DNA of 64,000 bases, from contig NZ_JAFNJS010000012.1 in assembly GCF_019024325.1 (NCBI RefSeq), forward strand, positions 1-64,000. Direction: 5' to 3'. The translations under genes were made by a program, and so were the position numbers. Below are positions 39,114-49,925 of the stretch, piece after piece; within the stretch, counting starts at the first letter, position 1; each line of letters starts with the position of its first letter. The notes below the pieces were generated by a model, which ran no database searches, was not told where the DNA came from, and saw only the letters and a list, made by a program, of their open reading frames with translations. The stretch comes from Falsiroseomonas tokyonensis. Its GTDB lineage: Bacteria > Pseudomonadota > Alphaproteobacteria > Acetobacterales > Acetobacteraceae.

Positions 39114-39690
39114 GGCTTCCGGGCGGCCCGAGACAGACAGCATTCCGTAGACAGGGGGGGTGGTGGTCCCCAGGCTGGCCGCCCTTGATGAAGACCAACG
39201 GGAAGCCGGACGCGCCGCGCCAGGCTTTAGACGGCCGCAGGCTCACCGGATTTAGACGCTCTGGCAGCCCTTGGCTGCAGCTCGGCACGAGATCGGAGCC
39301 GAGGAGGAATTCGGAGAACTACCATCTCGGGGAGCGCCGCGTCGGGACGCCTCTGCCGCTTGTCGTTCGGGGAAGGAGATGTTCGTATCCGCTAGGCGGA
39401 TGCTGCGCGAAGCGGATCGACAATGCCATCGTTGGCCCCAGCACCGCCTCTCGTAGCGATCCGATGCGCGAGACCAAATGGCGTACCGGGTTCAGGTGGA
39501 TGCGCGCCATTGGTTTTCTTTCTCAGTGCTGGCGCCGCCTGCGAGGATGGGTCTGTTGCCACGCGCGTGTCGCGGACAAAGGTGCAGGGCCCGGGCCAGC
39601 AGCCTGAGCGGCGGCAGCGCGAATCCTCCTGCTTGGCAGAGTGCTGGTGGACAACGCCGGCCACTGTGCGCGAAGGCTCAGCCGTGGCAC
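39114..39690. other. Stretch without a supported gene
   Basis: 577 bases between the convergent host-attachment and metallo-hydrolase genes. Frames present are fragmented and lack domains. I see no hairpin strong enough to call a terminator. Confidence 0.45.
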
Positions 39691-41289
39691 TCAGCGGTCC
39701 TCCAGCGCGCGCCGGAGACGTTGCAAGAGCGCGGCGCGGGAGCGGTCGTCCCGCGCTTGCTCGATCGCCTCCTCAATTCCGAGCAACAGCGCCGCGCGCT
39801 CATTGTGCCAGTCCGGGCGCCCGACGCGCTCGGGTTGCTCGCGGCGACGGCCGGAAGCCCCGGCATCGCGCTCGGGTGCGCGGCCGGGCGAAAGACGGAA
39901 GGCCTCGTCCAGCACGGGCTTTACCAGACCGGCCTCCGGTACGATGCCGCGGCCGAGTACGCGCTTCGCCAAGCCCTCGATCGCAGTTTCCTCCCCATGA
40001 ACCAGAAAGACGCCGCCGCGCACTGGTCCGCGGGCGACGATCCAGCGGCCGAGTTCCGGTCCGTCGGCGTGGCCAGAATAGCCCTCCACCATCGCAATAC
40101 GTGCGGCGACCTTCACCATCTCGCCCCGGATCCGGACCTGGGCGGCGCCGTCCTGCAGCAGCCGCCCCAGCGTGCCCATGGCCTGAAAGCCGACCAGCGC
40201 AACCACGGTCCGCGGATCCCAGAGCTTCGCCTGAAGGTGCGCTCGGATGCGCCCCGCCTCGCACATGCCGCTGCCGGCGAGCACAATCCGGAACCCCTCC
40301 TGCCGCGCGAGCCGCATGCTCTGCTGCGCGTCCTCCACCTCGTGCAGCCGCGGGTCGGCGAGCGCTGCGAGCAGCGCGGCCCCGTTCTCCAGCATCGCCG
40401 CATGCTGTGCGAAGACACGCGTGGCGCGGTTGGACAGCGGACTGTCGAGGTGGATATCCGCCTTCGGCACCTGGCCGGTCCGCATCAACGTGACGAGGTC
40501 CAGCATCACCTCCTGCGCCCGCTCCACCGCGAACACGGGAACCAGCATCGTCCCGCCCTGCCGCGCCGCGCTGCGCGCCAACTCCCCCAGCGCAGCCCGG
40601 CGCTCCGCCGGCGCGATGGCGGGGCGGTCTTCGTCGCCATAGGTGCTCTCGACGATGAGGTGGTCGATGCCGCCCGTGGGTCCCTCCGGATCGCGCTGCA
40701 TGGGTCCGAGGTCGGGGCCGATGTCGCCGGAGACGAGCACGCGCACAGGGCCGTCCCCGTTGTCGAACTCCAGTTCGATGGACGCCGAGCCAAGCATGTG
40801 CCCCGCGTTCCAGAACCGCGCGCGAATGCCCTCTGCCGGGTTGATCCACTCGCCATAGCTCACCGGGTCGAATGACCGCAGTGCACGCTCCGCGTCCTGC
40901 GCGGTGTAGATCGGTGCGACCGGCTCGCGCCCGCGACGGCGGTTGCGGCGGTTAAGCTGCTCAACCTCCATCTCCTGGATGTGGCCGGCATCGGGCAAGA
41001 GGCAGGAGCAGAGGTCCCGCGTCGCCTCCGTGCAGTGGATGCGGCCGCGGAAGCCTGTCTTGACCAGGCGCGGCAGCAGGCCGCTGTGGTCGATATGCGC
41101 GTGCGTCAGCAGTACGGCATCAATGGCTCCAGGTTCGAAGGGGAAGGGCTCATAGTTCAGGGCCTTCAGCGTCTTGGGTCCCTGGAACATGCCGCAATCC
41201 ACCAGGATGCGCGCCCCCGGCGCCTCGAACAGCAGGCAGAGCCCGGTCACCGTGCGGGCCGCGCCACAGACCTTCAGGCCGATTGCCAA
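39691..41289 (-). CDS. Metallo-beta-lactamase/beta-CASP RNA-processing hydrolase
   Basis: 532 residues, TTG start after GGGAGGG. Metallo motifs: LVDCGMFQGPK, TAHxHxDH as LLTHAHIDHSGLLPRL, WNAGHMLGSASI and VSGDIG; the beta-CASP part and the RNA-specificity end GSGMCEAGRIRAHL and GYSGHADGPEL are complete. Family members are zinc nucleases acting on RNA. The last 60 residues form an extra charged helical tail (EQARDDRSRAALLQRLRRAL). Such genes recur near Usp and CBS genes in hypoxia-linked clusters. Confidence 0.93.
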   Translation of the reverse strand: MAIGLKVCGAARTVTGLCLLFEAPGARILVDCGMFQGPKTLKALNYEPFPFEPGAIDAVLLTHAHIDHSGLLPRLVKTGFRGRIHCTEATRDLCSCLLPDAGHIQEMEVEQLNRRNRRRGREPVAPIYTAQDAERALRSFDPVSYGEWINPAEGIRARFWNAGHMLGSASIELEFDNGDGPVRVLVSGDIGPDLGPMQRDPEGPTGGIDHLIVESTYGDEDRPAIAPAERRAALGELARSAARQGGTMLVPVFAVERAQEVMLDLVTLMRTGQVPKADIHLDSPLSNRATRVFAQHAAMLENGAALLAALADPRLHEVEDAQQSMRLARQEGFRIVLAGSGMCEAGRIRAHLQAKLWDPRTVVALVGFQAMGTLGRLLQDGAAQVRIRGEMVKVAARIAMVEGYSGHADGPELGRWIVARGPVRGGVFLVHGEETAIEGLAKRVLGRGIVPEAGLVKPVLDEAFRLSPGRAPERDAGASGRRREQPERVGRPDWHNERAALLLGIEEAIEQARDDRSRAALLQRLRRALEDR

Positions 41290-41379
41290 GACACCCTCCC
41301 GCAGCTTCCCATCCGGTGCCAGTATAGGCGTGGGCGCGGGCGCCGGTCTTCACCGCGCCGACAGGAGGAGCGTCAGGAG

Positions 41380-42143
41380 CCGCCATCGTCGCCCCGCACG
41401 GGACCCGGCGACGTCGCCGGCCTGTCGGCTGGCGCGGTTCGATCGCGACTTCCTGCTGAGCCCCACCATGCGGGGCGTGCGGCTGCGGGTGGAATCCACC
41501 AAGGCAGCTGAGGCGCTGCGCGCTTGGGTCGTACGCTCCACCCTTGCGGTCTTCGGCAGCTTGCGGGTGCGGGAGCATGGGCCGGGCCGCCAGACCGTCT
41601 GGTACGAGGAGGCGCGGCGCTTTGGCCGTATCGCTCCGAGCGAGGCGGGGCGCTGCGGCCCGTGGCGGGCGTGCGGGACAACGTGATCGCGACGGGCGGT
41701 GGGCCCGGGATCGTGGAAGCGGCCTGTCGCGGGGCCTGGGAGGCCGGCGCACCTTGCATCGGCTTCAACCTCTGCCTGCCACGGGAGCAACAGCCCAACC
41801 CCTGCACCACGCCGGAGCTGACCGTCCAGTTCCACTACTTCGCGATCGGCAAGCTGCACAAGGCGATGCGCGCGCGGGCGCCCGGGGTATTCCCCGGCGG
41901 CTTCGGCACGCTGGACGAATTGTTCGAACTGCTGGCCCTGCGCCAGACCGGCCGCGTCGGCGGGCTGCCGATCCTGCTGGTGGACGAAGCCTTCTGGCGC
42001 GGCCTGATCCGCTGGGACGTGCTGGTGGAGTCGGGCATGGTAGAGCCGGCTGATTTGGACCGGCTGACCTTCGCCGCCGTGCGGAGGATGCCGGGACCCT
42101 GCCAAAGGGGGCGGGCCCGGGCCGGATCACCTAGGCGTGCCTC
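41380..42143 (+). pseudogene. Frameshifted LOG-family (TIGR00730) gene
   Basis: First frame: LARFDRDFLLSPTMRGVRLR, STKAAEALRAWVVRSTLAVF, VWYEEARRFGRIA; then a shift near 41645 into RDNVIATGGGPGIVEAACRG, AWEAGAPCIGFNLCLP, and the signature PGGFGTLDELFELL. The extreme N- and C-termini are also out of frame. The intact family hydrolyses cytokinin or purine nucleotide monophosphates (GGGxGxM and PGGxGTxxE motifs); GIM is GIV here. Sequencing error is possible for the one central shift but three shifts argue for decay. Confidence 0.78.
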
Positions 42144-42155
42144 GCCCAAGGCGGT

Positions 42156-43691
42156 TCAGCAGCGGCCAAACATATCCTCGAGCCGGACGATGTCGTCTTC
42201 CCCGAGATAGGCCCCCAGCTGGACCTCGATGATCGCCAGCGGAATCCTCCCGGGGTTCGAAAGCCGGTGCACGCAGCCCAGCGGCAGGTGGATCGCCTGG
42301 TTCTCGGTCAACAGGATCTCCTCGGCATCGCGCGTGACCAGGGCAGATCCCTGCACCACCACCCAATGCTCCGCACGATGAAAGTGCTTCTGCAGGCTCA
42401 GCTTCTGCCCCGGCTGGACCACGATGTGCTTGACCTGGAAACGGCCCTCGATGCTGAGCGTCTCGTAATAGCCCCAAGGCCGGTGGCAGCGGCTGTGCTG
42501 CGATGCCTGCTTCCGGCCCATTTCCTTCAGGCGCTTCACAACCCGCCTGACGTCCTGCGCCTGGTCGCGATGCACGGCGAGCACTGCATCGCCAGTCGCC
42601 ACCACCACCACATCCTCAAGCCCGACGACCGCGGTCACCACGCCGTCCTCGCTGCGAACATAGCAGTCGCGCGAGCCGACCAGTAGCGCATCGCCCGATG
42701 CGGCATTGCCCGCGGCATCCTTGCGCCCGACCTGCCAGAGCGCATCCCAGCTGCCGACATCGCTCCAACGCAGTTCGGCCGGAACCACGGCGCCGAGCGC
42801 AGTGTGCTCGGCCACGGCATGGTCCAGGCTCAGACTGGGGCAGGCGGTGAAGCTGACCTCATCCAGGCGGATGAAATCGGGATCCTGCCGCCGCAGGCGA
42901 ATCGCCTCCGTCGCATGAGCCAGCAGTTCCGGGGCATGCAGCGCCATCTCGCGCAGCAGGCCGCGCGCGGTGAACAGGTACATCCCGGAATTCCAGAGAT
43001 ACCGGCCCGAAGCCACGAAGCCGGCCGCGACATCCGCCTTCGGCTTCTCCACGAAGCGGGTGATGGCGTGGGCGCCGGCCGCGGCGTCCAGCGGCGGGCC
43101 GACCTCGATATAGCCATAGCCCGCCTCCGCCGATGTCGGACGGATGCCGAAGGTGACGATGCGGCCATCGCGGGCCGCCTCGGCGCCGGTCCGCAGCAGC
43201 CGGTGCAGCGCCGGCGTATCCTCGACCAGTGCATCCGCGGCCTTCATCCAGATCAGCGCATCGGGATCCTCCTCCGCCACGAGCAGCGCCGCCGCGCAGA
43301 TCGCCGGCGCGCTGCTCCGGCCAATCGGCTCGAGCAGGATGCGGCGATCGGCGATGCCGAGCTCGGAGAGCTGCGCGGCGGCCAGGAAGCGGTGTTCCTG
43401 GTTACAGACGATGATCGGTGCGGCGAAGTCCGGCCCCTCCGGCCCGCAGCCCTGCGCCCGCAATACCGTCTCCTGCAGCATGGTCCGCTGGGAGGTCAGC
43501 GCCAGGAACTGCTTCGGCAGGCTCTCCCGCGACAGCGGCCAGAGCCTGCTGCCGCTGCCCCCCGACAGGATCACCGGCACGATACGCGAGGGCGCTGCCG
43601 TCCTGGCCAGCGGCGCAACGCCGGGGGCGCCGGCCAGCTCCGAAGCGGTGGCATCCACGGACAGCCCCGGGTGGAGGACGTTCAGGTCCAT
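42156..43691 (-). CDS. manC: Mannose-1-phosphate guanylyltransferase / mannose-6-phosphate isomerase
   Basis: 511 residues, bifunctional type II enzyme. N-terminal nucleotidyl-transferase domain with PVILSGGSGSRLWPLSRESL and FVEKPKAD; C-terminal cupin isomerase with QKLSLQKHFHRAEHWVVVQG and ENQAIHLPLGCVHRLSNPG. It makes GDP-mannose for exopolysaccharide. A 35-residue N-terminal extension precedes the usual start. It is the last gene of the minus-strand polysaccharide block from 47355 down to 42156. Confidence 0.93.
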   Translation of the reverse strand: MDLNVLHPGLSVDATASELAGAPGVAPLARTAAPSRIVPVILSGGSGSRLWPLSRESLPKQFLALTSQRTMLQETVLRAQGCGPEGPDFAAPIIVCNQEHRFLAAAQLSELGIADRRILLEPIGRSSAPAICAAALLVAEEDPDALIWMKAADALVEDTPALHRLLRTGAEAARDGRIVTFGIRPTSAEAGYGYIEVGPPLDAAAGAHAITRFVEKPKADVAAGFVASGRYLWNSGMYLFTARGLLREMALHAPELLAHATEAIRLRRQDPDFIRLDEVSFTACPSLSLDHAVAEHTALGAVVPAELRWSDVGSWDALWQVGRKDAAGNAASGDALLVGSRDCYVRSEDGVVTAVVGLEDVVVVATGDAVLAVHRDQAQDVRRVVKRLKEMGRKQASQHSRCHRPWGYYETLSIEGRFQVKHIVVQPGQKLSLQKHFHRAEHWVVVQGSALVTRDAEEILLTENQAIHLPLGCVHRLSNPGRIPLAIIEVQLGAYLGEDDIVRLEDMFGRC

Positions 43692-43717
43692 CTGGATGAT
43701 CCTTCTGATCGATGCGC

Positions 43718-44701
43718 TTAGCCGACGGAATCGCTGATGCCGGCGGAGGCAGGCTGGGCCATCCGGTCGGCGAAGTAGGCAATGGTCCGGCGCAGCCCTT
43801 CATCCAGCGACACCCTCGGCTCCCAGTTCAGCAACTGCCGGGCTCGCGAGATGTCCGGGCAGCGCTGCGTCGGATCGTTCTGCGGCAGCGGCTTGCGGAC
43901 CAGGCGCGACCTGGCGCCGGTCAGGGCGATGATCCTGCTGGCCAGGGTGAGCACCGAGATCTCGTGCGGATTGCCGATGTTGATGGGGCCGGGGACATCC
44001 TCGTCGGCACCCATCATTGCCACCATCCCGTCGATCAGGTCGTCGACGTAGCAGAAGGCGCGCGTCTGGCTGCCGTCGCCATAGATGGTGATGTCCTCGC
44101 CGCGCAGCGCCTGGACAATGAAGTTGGAAACCACGCGGCCGTCGCTGTCATGCAGACGCGGACCGTAGGTGTTGAAGATGCGGATGACGCGGATCTGGAC
44201 GTTGTGCCGGCGGGAGTAGTCGAAGAACAGCGTCTCCGCGCACCGCTTGCCTTCATCGTAGCAGGCGCGCGGACCGAGCGGATTGACGTTGCCGCAATAG
44301 TCCTCCGTCTGCGGATGAACCGACGGATCGCCATAGATCTCGCTGGTCGAGGCCTGCAGGATCCGCGCGCCGACACGCTTGGCCAGGCCGAGCATGTTGA
44401 TGCTGCCCAATACGCTGACCTTGGTCGTCTGCACCGGGTCGAACTGGTAATGCACCGGAGAGGCAGGGCAGGCCAGGTTGTAGATCTCATCAACTTCGAC
44501 ATAGAGCGGGAAGGTGATGTCGTGGCGCATCACCTCGAAGTTGGGCCGGTTCATCAGATGCAGGATGTTCTCCTTGCGCCCGGTAAAGTAGTTGTCGACG
44601 CAGAGAACGTCGTGGCCCTGTCCCACGAGCCGGTCGCAAAGATGCGAGCCCAGGAAGCCGGCGCCGCCGGTGACAAGGATCCGCTTGCGGTTCTTTGGCA
44701 T
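43718..44701 (-). CDS. UDP-glucuronate decarboxylase-like NAD-dependent epimerase
   Basis: 327 residues. SDR-extended fold: [18 protein letters not shown], the active-site Tyr and Lys in YDEGKR (YxxxK) and Thr/Ser region [10 protein letters not shown], plus [10 protein letters not shown]. The strong match to UDP-xylose synthase ([20 protein letters not shown]) suggests that it converts UDP-glucuronate to UDP-xylose. I start at the ATG preceded by GAGGGCTCGTG. Part of the polysaccharide block. Confidence 0.88.
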   Translation of the reverse strand: MPKNRKRILVTGGAGFLGSHLCDRLVGQGHDVLCVDNYFTGRKENILHLMNRPNFEVMRHDITFPLYVEVDEIYNLACPASPVHYQFDPVQTTKVSVLGSINMLGLAKRVGARILQASTSEIYGDPSVHPQTEDYCGNVNPLGPRACYDEGKRCAETLFFDYSRRHNVQIRVIRIFNTYGPRLHDSDGRVVSNFIVQALRGEDITIYGDGSQTRAFCYVDDLIDGMVAMMGADEDVPGPINIGNPHEISVLTLASRIIALTGARSRLVRKPLPQNDPTQRCPDISRARQLLNWEPRVSLDEGLRRTIAYFADRMAQPASAGISDSVG

Positions 44702-44774
44702 CACGAGCCCTCGGATGGAGTTGTAGAATGTCGTTTCTGAGGTGAGCGTTTCGCGATCAGGCGACGTGCGCGTC

Positions 44775-46241
44775 TCAGCGTGCGCCGCGCGCGCAGAGCA
44801 CGGCGGGAAGCGTCTTGAGCACGATGTAGAGGTCGAGCCAGAGGGACCAGTTCTGGATGTAGAATGTGTCGAGCGCTTCCTGCCGGCGAAGGTCCGCGTT
44901 GCTGCGTTCCGCGATCTGCCACAGGCCCGTGACGCCCGGCTTCACGCTCATGCGCAGCTGCTGGAACTCGCTGCCGAAGCGCGCGACGTGGTAGTCCGGG
45001 AAGGGACGCGGGCCGATCAGGCTGAGATCGCCGCGCAGCACGTTCCAGAGCTGCGGCAGCTCGTCCAGGCTGCTGCGGCGGAGGAAGTCCCCGATGCCCG
45101 GCAGCACGCGCGGATCCCGCGCCAGCTTCATGTAGCGGTCCCACTCCTCGCGGGCGGCCGGATCGCGCGCCAGCAGATCCGCCAGCAGGCGTTCCGCGTC
45201 GGTATGCATGGTGCGCAGCTTCAGCACCGCCACCGGCCTGCCATGCAGCCCCACGCGGCGTTGGACATAGATGGCGGGGCCGGGGCTGATCATCTTGATC
45301 AGCACGACCAGCACGCCGATCACGGGCAGTGCGACCATGAAGACAGGGATGGTGATCAGCAACTCCAGTACGCGCTTCAGGCGCCGCTGCAGTACCGCCT
45401 GAGAGAGGTTGGAAACCTCCAGCCCCAGATCGCCGCCGAGGCTGCGAAAGTTCACGCGGAGCGTCGGAAGATTGCCGGATTCCGGCACGGCGATGACGCG
45501 GTGAAAGGGCAGGCGCGCGATCTCGCCGCTGGCCACCTCGCCCGACATCGCGACGACGGCGACAGCCTTGCTGCCGTGCAGGCGCGCCGCTTCCGCCACC
45601 GTGCCCAGGTTCGCGAGCGGCATGGCGACTTCGCCCGAGATGCGGTCTGCTGCAAAGCCGATGGGACGAAGGCCGAGTTCGGGCTGCCGCAGCAGTCGTT
45701 CCGCCAGGCCGGCCGCCGCCGGTCCTGAGCCCACGACCAGTGCCGGCGAGCCCCAGGCGCCGTGCCGGATCAGCACCGGACAGACCAGGGCCTCGAGCAG
45801 CAGGCCGACCGCACCGGCCGTCGCACAGGCCAGAATGATGACCGGCAGCGCGGGCGTCGCAGCAACAGAGAAGGCGGCGAGGATCGTGACCGTGACGCAG
45901 GGCGCGACGACGGCCCCGATGACGCGCAGCCTGAGCCGCTCGAGCGCGCCGTGGCCCGCCGTGTCATAGAGCCCGAGAATCCGGTGGCATGCGAGCATCG
46001 CGGCACCGAGCGCGGAGGCCAGCGGCAGGTCCCAGTTCAGCGGTGCTTCGCCCGCATCGTGCAGCGCGGGCAGCGCCGTGAGAGCAAACAGGATGCCGAT
46101 CTGCGCCGCCAGGATGTCCAGCGCCGGGAGGGCCAACGAATGCAGCGTCCATCGCCACGCACTCCGCAGCCGCTGACCGCTACCCAAGCCGCCCTGCCTC
46201 GGTGCAAAGCCAGCAAGGGCATCCGGGACCATGTCACTCAT
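44775..46241 (-). CDS. Polyprenyl-phosphate glycosyl-1-phosphate transferase
   Basis: 488 residues. Four N-terminal helices, a Rossmann-like middle ([19 protein letters not shown]), a re-entrant helix and the catalytic C-terminal domain of the bacterial sugar transferase family: [39 protein letters not shown] and PGVTGLWQI. It loads the first sugar on undecaprenyl phosphate. Start at 46241 has GGAG eight bases upstream; a 44-residue in-frame extension is unlikely. Confidence 0.93.
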   Translation of the reverse strand: MSDMVPDALAGFAPRQGGLGSGQRLRSAWRWTLHSLALPALDILAAQIGILFALTALPALHDAGEAPLNWDLPLASALGAAMLACHRILGLYDTAGHGALERLRLRVIGAVVAPCVTVTILAAFSVAATPALPVIILACATAGAVGLLLEALVCPVLIRHGAWGSPALVVGSGPAAAGLAERLLRQPELGLRPIGFAADRISGEVAMPLANLGTVAEAARLHGSKAVAVVAMSGEVASGEIARLPFHRVIAVPESGNLPTLRVNFRSLGGDLGLEVSNLSQAVLQRRLKRVLELLITIPVFMVALPVIGVLVVLIKMISPGPAIYVQRRVGLHGRPVAVLKLRTMHTDAERLLADLLARDPAAREEWDRYMKLARDPRVLPGIGDFLRRSSLDELPQLWNVLRGDLSLIGPRPFPDYHVARFGSEFQQLRMSVKPGVTGLWQIAERSNADLRRQEALDTFYIQNWSLWLDLYIVLKTLPAVLCARGAR

Positions 46242-46551
46242 GCGATCTGCTCCAGCGACCTGTGGATGGGCATGGCGAGTGGCGACTGCGGCGATGACGA
46301 CATCGCAGTGAGGAAAACGTGAAACGGCATCGCGGAGCGGCCCGTAGAGCGGCCTGCGGAGCGCGCGGCGCAATGCCCTGCCGCGTCACGCTTCACCGCC
46401 ACGCCGTCGGCCTTGATGTGGCACGACAATGCGAAGCGCCCTTCGGCCATGCCACCGCCCCTGTCCCTGGCCGGTCATCCGTGATCGGCCTGCAAGGCAG
46501 AAGGTATAGGTGAAGGCCGTGGTGCCGCGGCCGGGGCAATGGGAGTATGCC
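46242..46551. other. 310-base gap in the polysaccharide block
   Basis: No gene supported. Only Arg-rich shadow frames are present. Likely carries the promoter of the glycosylphosphotransferase gene and the end of the upstream glycosyltransferase transcript. Confidence 0.45.
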
Positions 46552-47355
46552 CTACGGAGCCATCCTGTCCGCACGGCGCGTCCGCGACATCCCATGATGG
46601 CGCAGCAGCTGCGCCAATGCGCGCAGCATGAAGGCGGGATTGTTGCGGAAGTACCGCCCCGCGAGCCGACGCGGTTCGCTCGCCAAGCGGAACGCCCATT
46701 CAAGGCCGTTGCGCTGCATCCAGCGCGGTGCCTGCTGCTTCTCGCCAGCCGCGAAATCGAAGGCGGCCCCGACGCCGACGAGCACGGATGCATTCAGCCG
46801 GTCGACATGGCTTGCCATCCAGCGCTCCTGCTTCGGCGTGCTGAGGCCGACCCAGACGATCTGCGCACCGGATGCATTGATCTGTGCGATCACTGCCTCA
46901 TCCTCCTCGGGTGTCAACGGGCGAAAGGGCGGGGCGAAGCTCCCCACCACCTGCAGCCCGGGGTGGCGGCGCGTGAGCGCGGCCGTGAGCTTGCCGAGCG
47001 TTTCCGGTGTGCTGCCATAGAAGAAGTGCCGGTAGCCCTTCAGGGCCGAGATCCGGCACATCTCCTGCAGCAGGTCCGGCCCATAGACACGCTCGACCTC
47101 CGGATGCCCCAGCCAGTGCGACATCCAGACCATGGGCACGCCGTCCGGAGTCACCAGTCCGGCCGCATTGTGGATGGCCATCAGCTCGGGGTCGCGCTGA
47201 CTTTCCATCACGCCATGTACGCCGGTGATGCAGACGTAGTGACGTTCTCCGTTACGGATCCAGTTTTCCATCGTCGCCGTTGCGCGCTGCATCGTCAGGA
47301 TGCTGACGTGGACCCCAAGGATGCTGAGGCGTCCCGATTCCGAAAGCTTGTTCAT
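46552..47355 (-). CDS. WecG/TagA/CpsF-family glycosyltransferase
   Basis: 267 residues from the ATG at 47355 (a TTG three codons earlier is possible). Family motifs: TGVHGVMESQRDPEL, NAAGLVTPDGVPMVW, YGPDLLQEMC, HFFYGSTPET, and VWVGLSTPKQERWM with GVGAAFDFAAGEKQQAP. These membrane-associated enzymes transfer the second sugar (ManNAcA-type) onto the polyprenyl carrier. It acts after the glycosylphosphotransferase encoded next to it. Confidence 0.92.
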   Translation of the reverse strand: MNKLSESGRLSILGVHVSILTMQRATATMENWIRNGERHYVCITGVHGVMESQRDPELMAIHNAAGLVTPDGVPMVWMSHWLGHPEVERVYGPDLLQEMCRISALKGYRHFFYGSTPETLGKLTAALTRRHPGLQVVGSFAPPFRPLTPEEDEAVIAQINASGAQIVWVGLSTPKQERWMASHVDRLNASVLVGVGAAFDFAAGEKQQAPRWMQRNGLEWAFRLASEPRRLAGRYFRNNPAFMLRALAQLLRHHGMSRTRRADRMAP

Positions 47356-47645
47356 GACAGGCAATTCCGCTGCTGTTTACCTGCGCGTCTTAGCCGAGGG
47401 CGTGGTGCCGTGGCAGCGCGAAGTCCCTAGCCACCTTGGACCGGCCAGCTTCCAGGCGAACGCGTCCTGCGGCCAGATGGACTACTCCTCAATGGTTCTT
47501 CGGCGTGGCGTGCGGCCGCCGCATGATGACGCTGTGCATCGCGAGGAAGCTGGTCGATGCTGCATCAGGTGCTGCATCAGGTGCTGCACCGGGTACTGCA
47601 TCGCGGGGCGATCCTCCGGCCACCCGAATTGGAGAAGCCCCCCCT

Positions 47646-49925
47646 GTGGACAGCGCCCCCTACGCGATGCTGCTTGACCACAAGCGGCCCGACGTCTCGC
47701 TCGCGGGCCATCGCGAGCGGGTCGCCGCGAACACCTTCATGTCCATCTGGCGGCGTCGCTACATCATCGTCCTGGTGGTCCTGCTCGCGCTCGGCGCGGC
47801 GGCTGCCGCGCTGATGCTGATGCCGCGGGTCTATTCCAGCGAGGCGGTGATCCAGCTGGAGTTGGCGCACCGCACCAGCGCGCGGCCGGCGAGCGCCGGC
47901 GCGCCGGCCGTCGTGCTGGAGCCAGCCGCCCTGGTCCAGAACGAGGCGCGGATCCTGCGGGGTCGCCCGCTCATGCGCACCGTGGTCGAGGAACTCGGGC
48001 TTGCCGAGCAGGCTGCCGCGCCAAACCGCCTGGCCGCCCTGCTCAACTTCCTTCCGGCGCATGTGGCAGACCGGGTCAGGCAGCTGGGCGAGCGCCTGCA
48101 GCCCAGCCCGGCTGCGATGGAAGCCGCGGAGCTGCGGCGCGACCAGGCCATGCGTGACATCCTCTCCCGCCTCTCGGTGACGACCGACAACCGCTCCTAC
48201 CTGGTGTCCATCGGCTATCGTGCGAATGATCCCGAGCTGGCAGCCAGGGTCGCCAATGCCGTGGCCGCAGCCTATCTCCGCCGGGAGGTGGAAGAGCGGC
48301 GGGAGTCGGCGGAGCGCAGGACGGCGTGGATCGACGACCAGATCCAGCAGACATCGGCGGACCTCGAAAAGGTACGGGCCGAGATCACGCAGTTCCGCCA
48401 GCGCACCAACATCCTGGAACCTGGCCGCGGTGGTGCCGCCGGGGATGCGGAGAACGTCGCACAGCAGCAGTTGCGGACCCTCACGTCGCAGCTCAACGCG
48501 GCGATCCTCGCGCGCATGAACGAGGAGCGCCGGCTGTCGCGAGTGCAGGAGATTGTGTCCGCTGGCGGAACGCCCTCGGCATCCGACGTGCAGGGCCAGC
48601 CGCTGATCTCCGCGCTGCTCGAGCGCGAACTGGTGGCGCGGCGCGACCTCGGGCAGATGCAGACCCGTCTCGGCAGCCAGCATCCGCGCGTGGCGGAAGC
48701 GGCGGCTGGCCTGGCGGAGGTTCGCGGCCGCCTCGCGGCCGAATCCCGCCGCGCCATCGACATCGCCCGCGCCGATCTCACCGCCGCCCGGCGGACGGAG
48801 GCCGAGCTCACCGCGGCGCTGCAGACCCTGCAACGCGGGATGATCGAGGCGAAGCCGGACGAGGTCGCGCTGCAGTCCCTGCAGACCGGCGCGCAGGAGA
48901 CGCAGGAGCGCCTGGCAGCGCTGATCCGCAGCCGGCAGCAGACACTGGCCGATGCCGCCATAGCGCCAGCCAGCGCCTTCCTGGTCATGCCTGCGGAGCC
49001 TATGCGCGCCGCCGCTTCGCCGCGCCCGATGATCGTCATGCTGATCGGCCTGGCCGGCGGCGGGATCCTTGGCATCGGCCTCGGCCTGCTGCTGGAGCGT
49101 CGCGATCTGGGTGTCCGCACGAGTGGCGACATCGAGGAGGCCGGCGGACCGCGCTGCCTGGGCATGGTGCCCTCGCTGCCGTCGCGCGACGTCGCGGCCA
49201 TGGCGAAAGAGGCGGAGCACAAGGTCTCCGATATGCCGATCTTCCAGGAGGCCATCCGTTCGGTCGGCGCCAGCGTCGGGCTGTTCGACGCGGCGAGGGG
49301 TTGCCGGCTGGTGCTGGTGACGTCCGCGATGCCGGGCGAGGGGAAGTCCACCGTCTGCGCCGCGCTGGCCTGTGCGCTTGCGGCCTCCGGACGGCGCGTG
49401 ATGCTGATCGACGGTGTTCCGGGGCGGCGCGACGTTCAGCCGGTGGAGCCCGCGGAGTTCGGCGACGGAAACCAGGTGGTGCCCGGTAGCCAGACCGACA
49501 GTGCGGCACAGAACACCATGGTCGTCATCCGCCGGCGCGCCAGCCTGCGCGCGGGCGCCGACGTGTTCGGCACCGACCGGTTTCGCGCGCTGATCGAAGA
49601 AGCCAGCAAGCAGTTCGATGTCATCATCATCGAAGGCGCGCCCGTGATGCTCGTCGCCGACTCGCTCGTCCTCGGGCGTCTGGTGGATACGGTCATCCAG
49701 GTCGTGCGCTGGGCCGACACGAAGAAAGCGATCCTGAGCGCGTCGCTGGAGCGCATGCGCGACCACGGCGTGGCCGTGGACGGCATCGTGGTGACGCGGG
49801 TGAACCTGCGCCGTCACGCGGCGCTGCGTTTCATGGATCAGTGTTCCTTCTATGTGAAGGAAAGGCGGTTCTATGATCGCCTGGCAGGCAATGGCCGGGC
49901 GTCCCGCAGGGCGCGCGCGATCTAG
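47646..49925 (+). CDS. Wzc-like polysaccharide co-polymerase with P-loop domain
   Basis: 759 residues from GTG at 47646 (GGAGAAG upstream); the frame is open back to 47436. Wzz domain with two helices (RRRYIIVLVVLLALGAAAAALMLM and a second near 540), long coiled-coil in between, then a cytoplasmic P-loop: VTSAMPGEGKSTVCAALA. The Walker A' is LIDGVPGRR and Walker B FDVIIIEGAP, both altered from the usual DADLRRP and DTPP. No C-terminal tyrosine cluster. It sets chain length and gates export with the Wza-like protein. Confidence 0.88.
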   Translation: MDSAPYAMLLDHKRPDVSLAGHRERVAANTFMSIWRRRYIIVLVVLLALGAAAAALMLMPRVYSSEAVIQLELAHRTSARPASAGAPAVVLEPAALVQNEARILRGRPLMRTVVEELGLAEQAAAPNRLAALLNFLPAHVADRVRQLGERLQPSPAAMEAAELRRDQAMRDILSRLSVTTDNRSYLVSIGYRANDPELAARVANAVAAAYLRREVEERRESAERRTAWIDDQIQQTSADLEKVRAEITQFRQRTNILEPGRGGAAGDAENVAQQQLRTLTSQLNAAILARMNEERRLSRVQEIVSAGGTPSASDVQGQPLISALLERELVARRDLGQMQTRLGSQHPRVAEAAAGLAEVRGRLAAESRRAIDIARADLTAARRTEAELTAALQTLQRGMIEAKPDEVALQSLQTGAQETQERLAALIRSRQQTLADAAIAPASAFLVMPAEPMRAAASPRPMIVMLIGLAGGGILGIGLGLLLERRDLGVRTSGDIEEAGGPRCLGMVPSLPSRDVAAMAKEAEHKVSDMPIFQEAIRSVGASVGLFDAARGCRLVLVTSAMPGEGKSTVCAALACALAASGRRVMLIDGVPGRRDVQPVEPAEFGDGNQVVPGSQTDSAAQNTMVVIRRRASLRAGADVFGTDRFRALIEEASKQFDVIIIEGAPVMLVADSLVLGRLVDTVIQVVRWADTKKAILSASLERMRDHGVAVDGIVVTRVNLRRHAALRFMDQCSFYVKERRFYDRLAGNGRASRRARAI

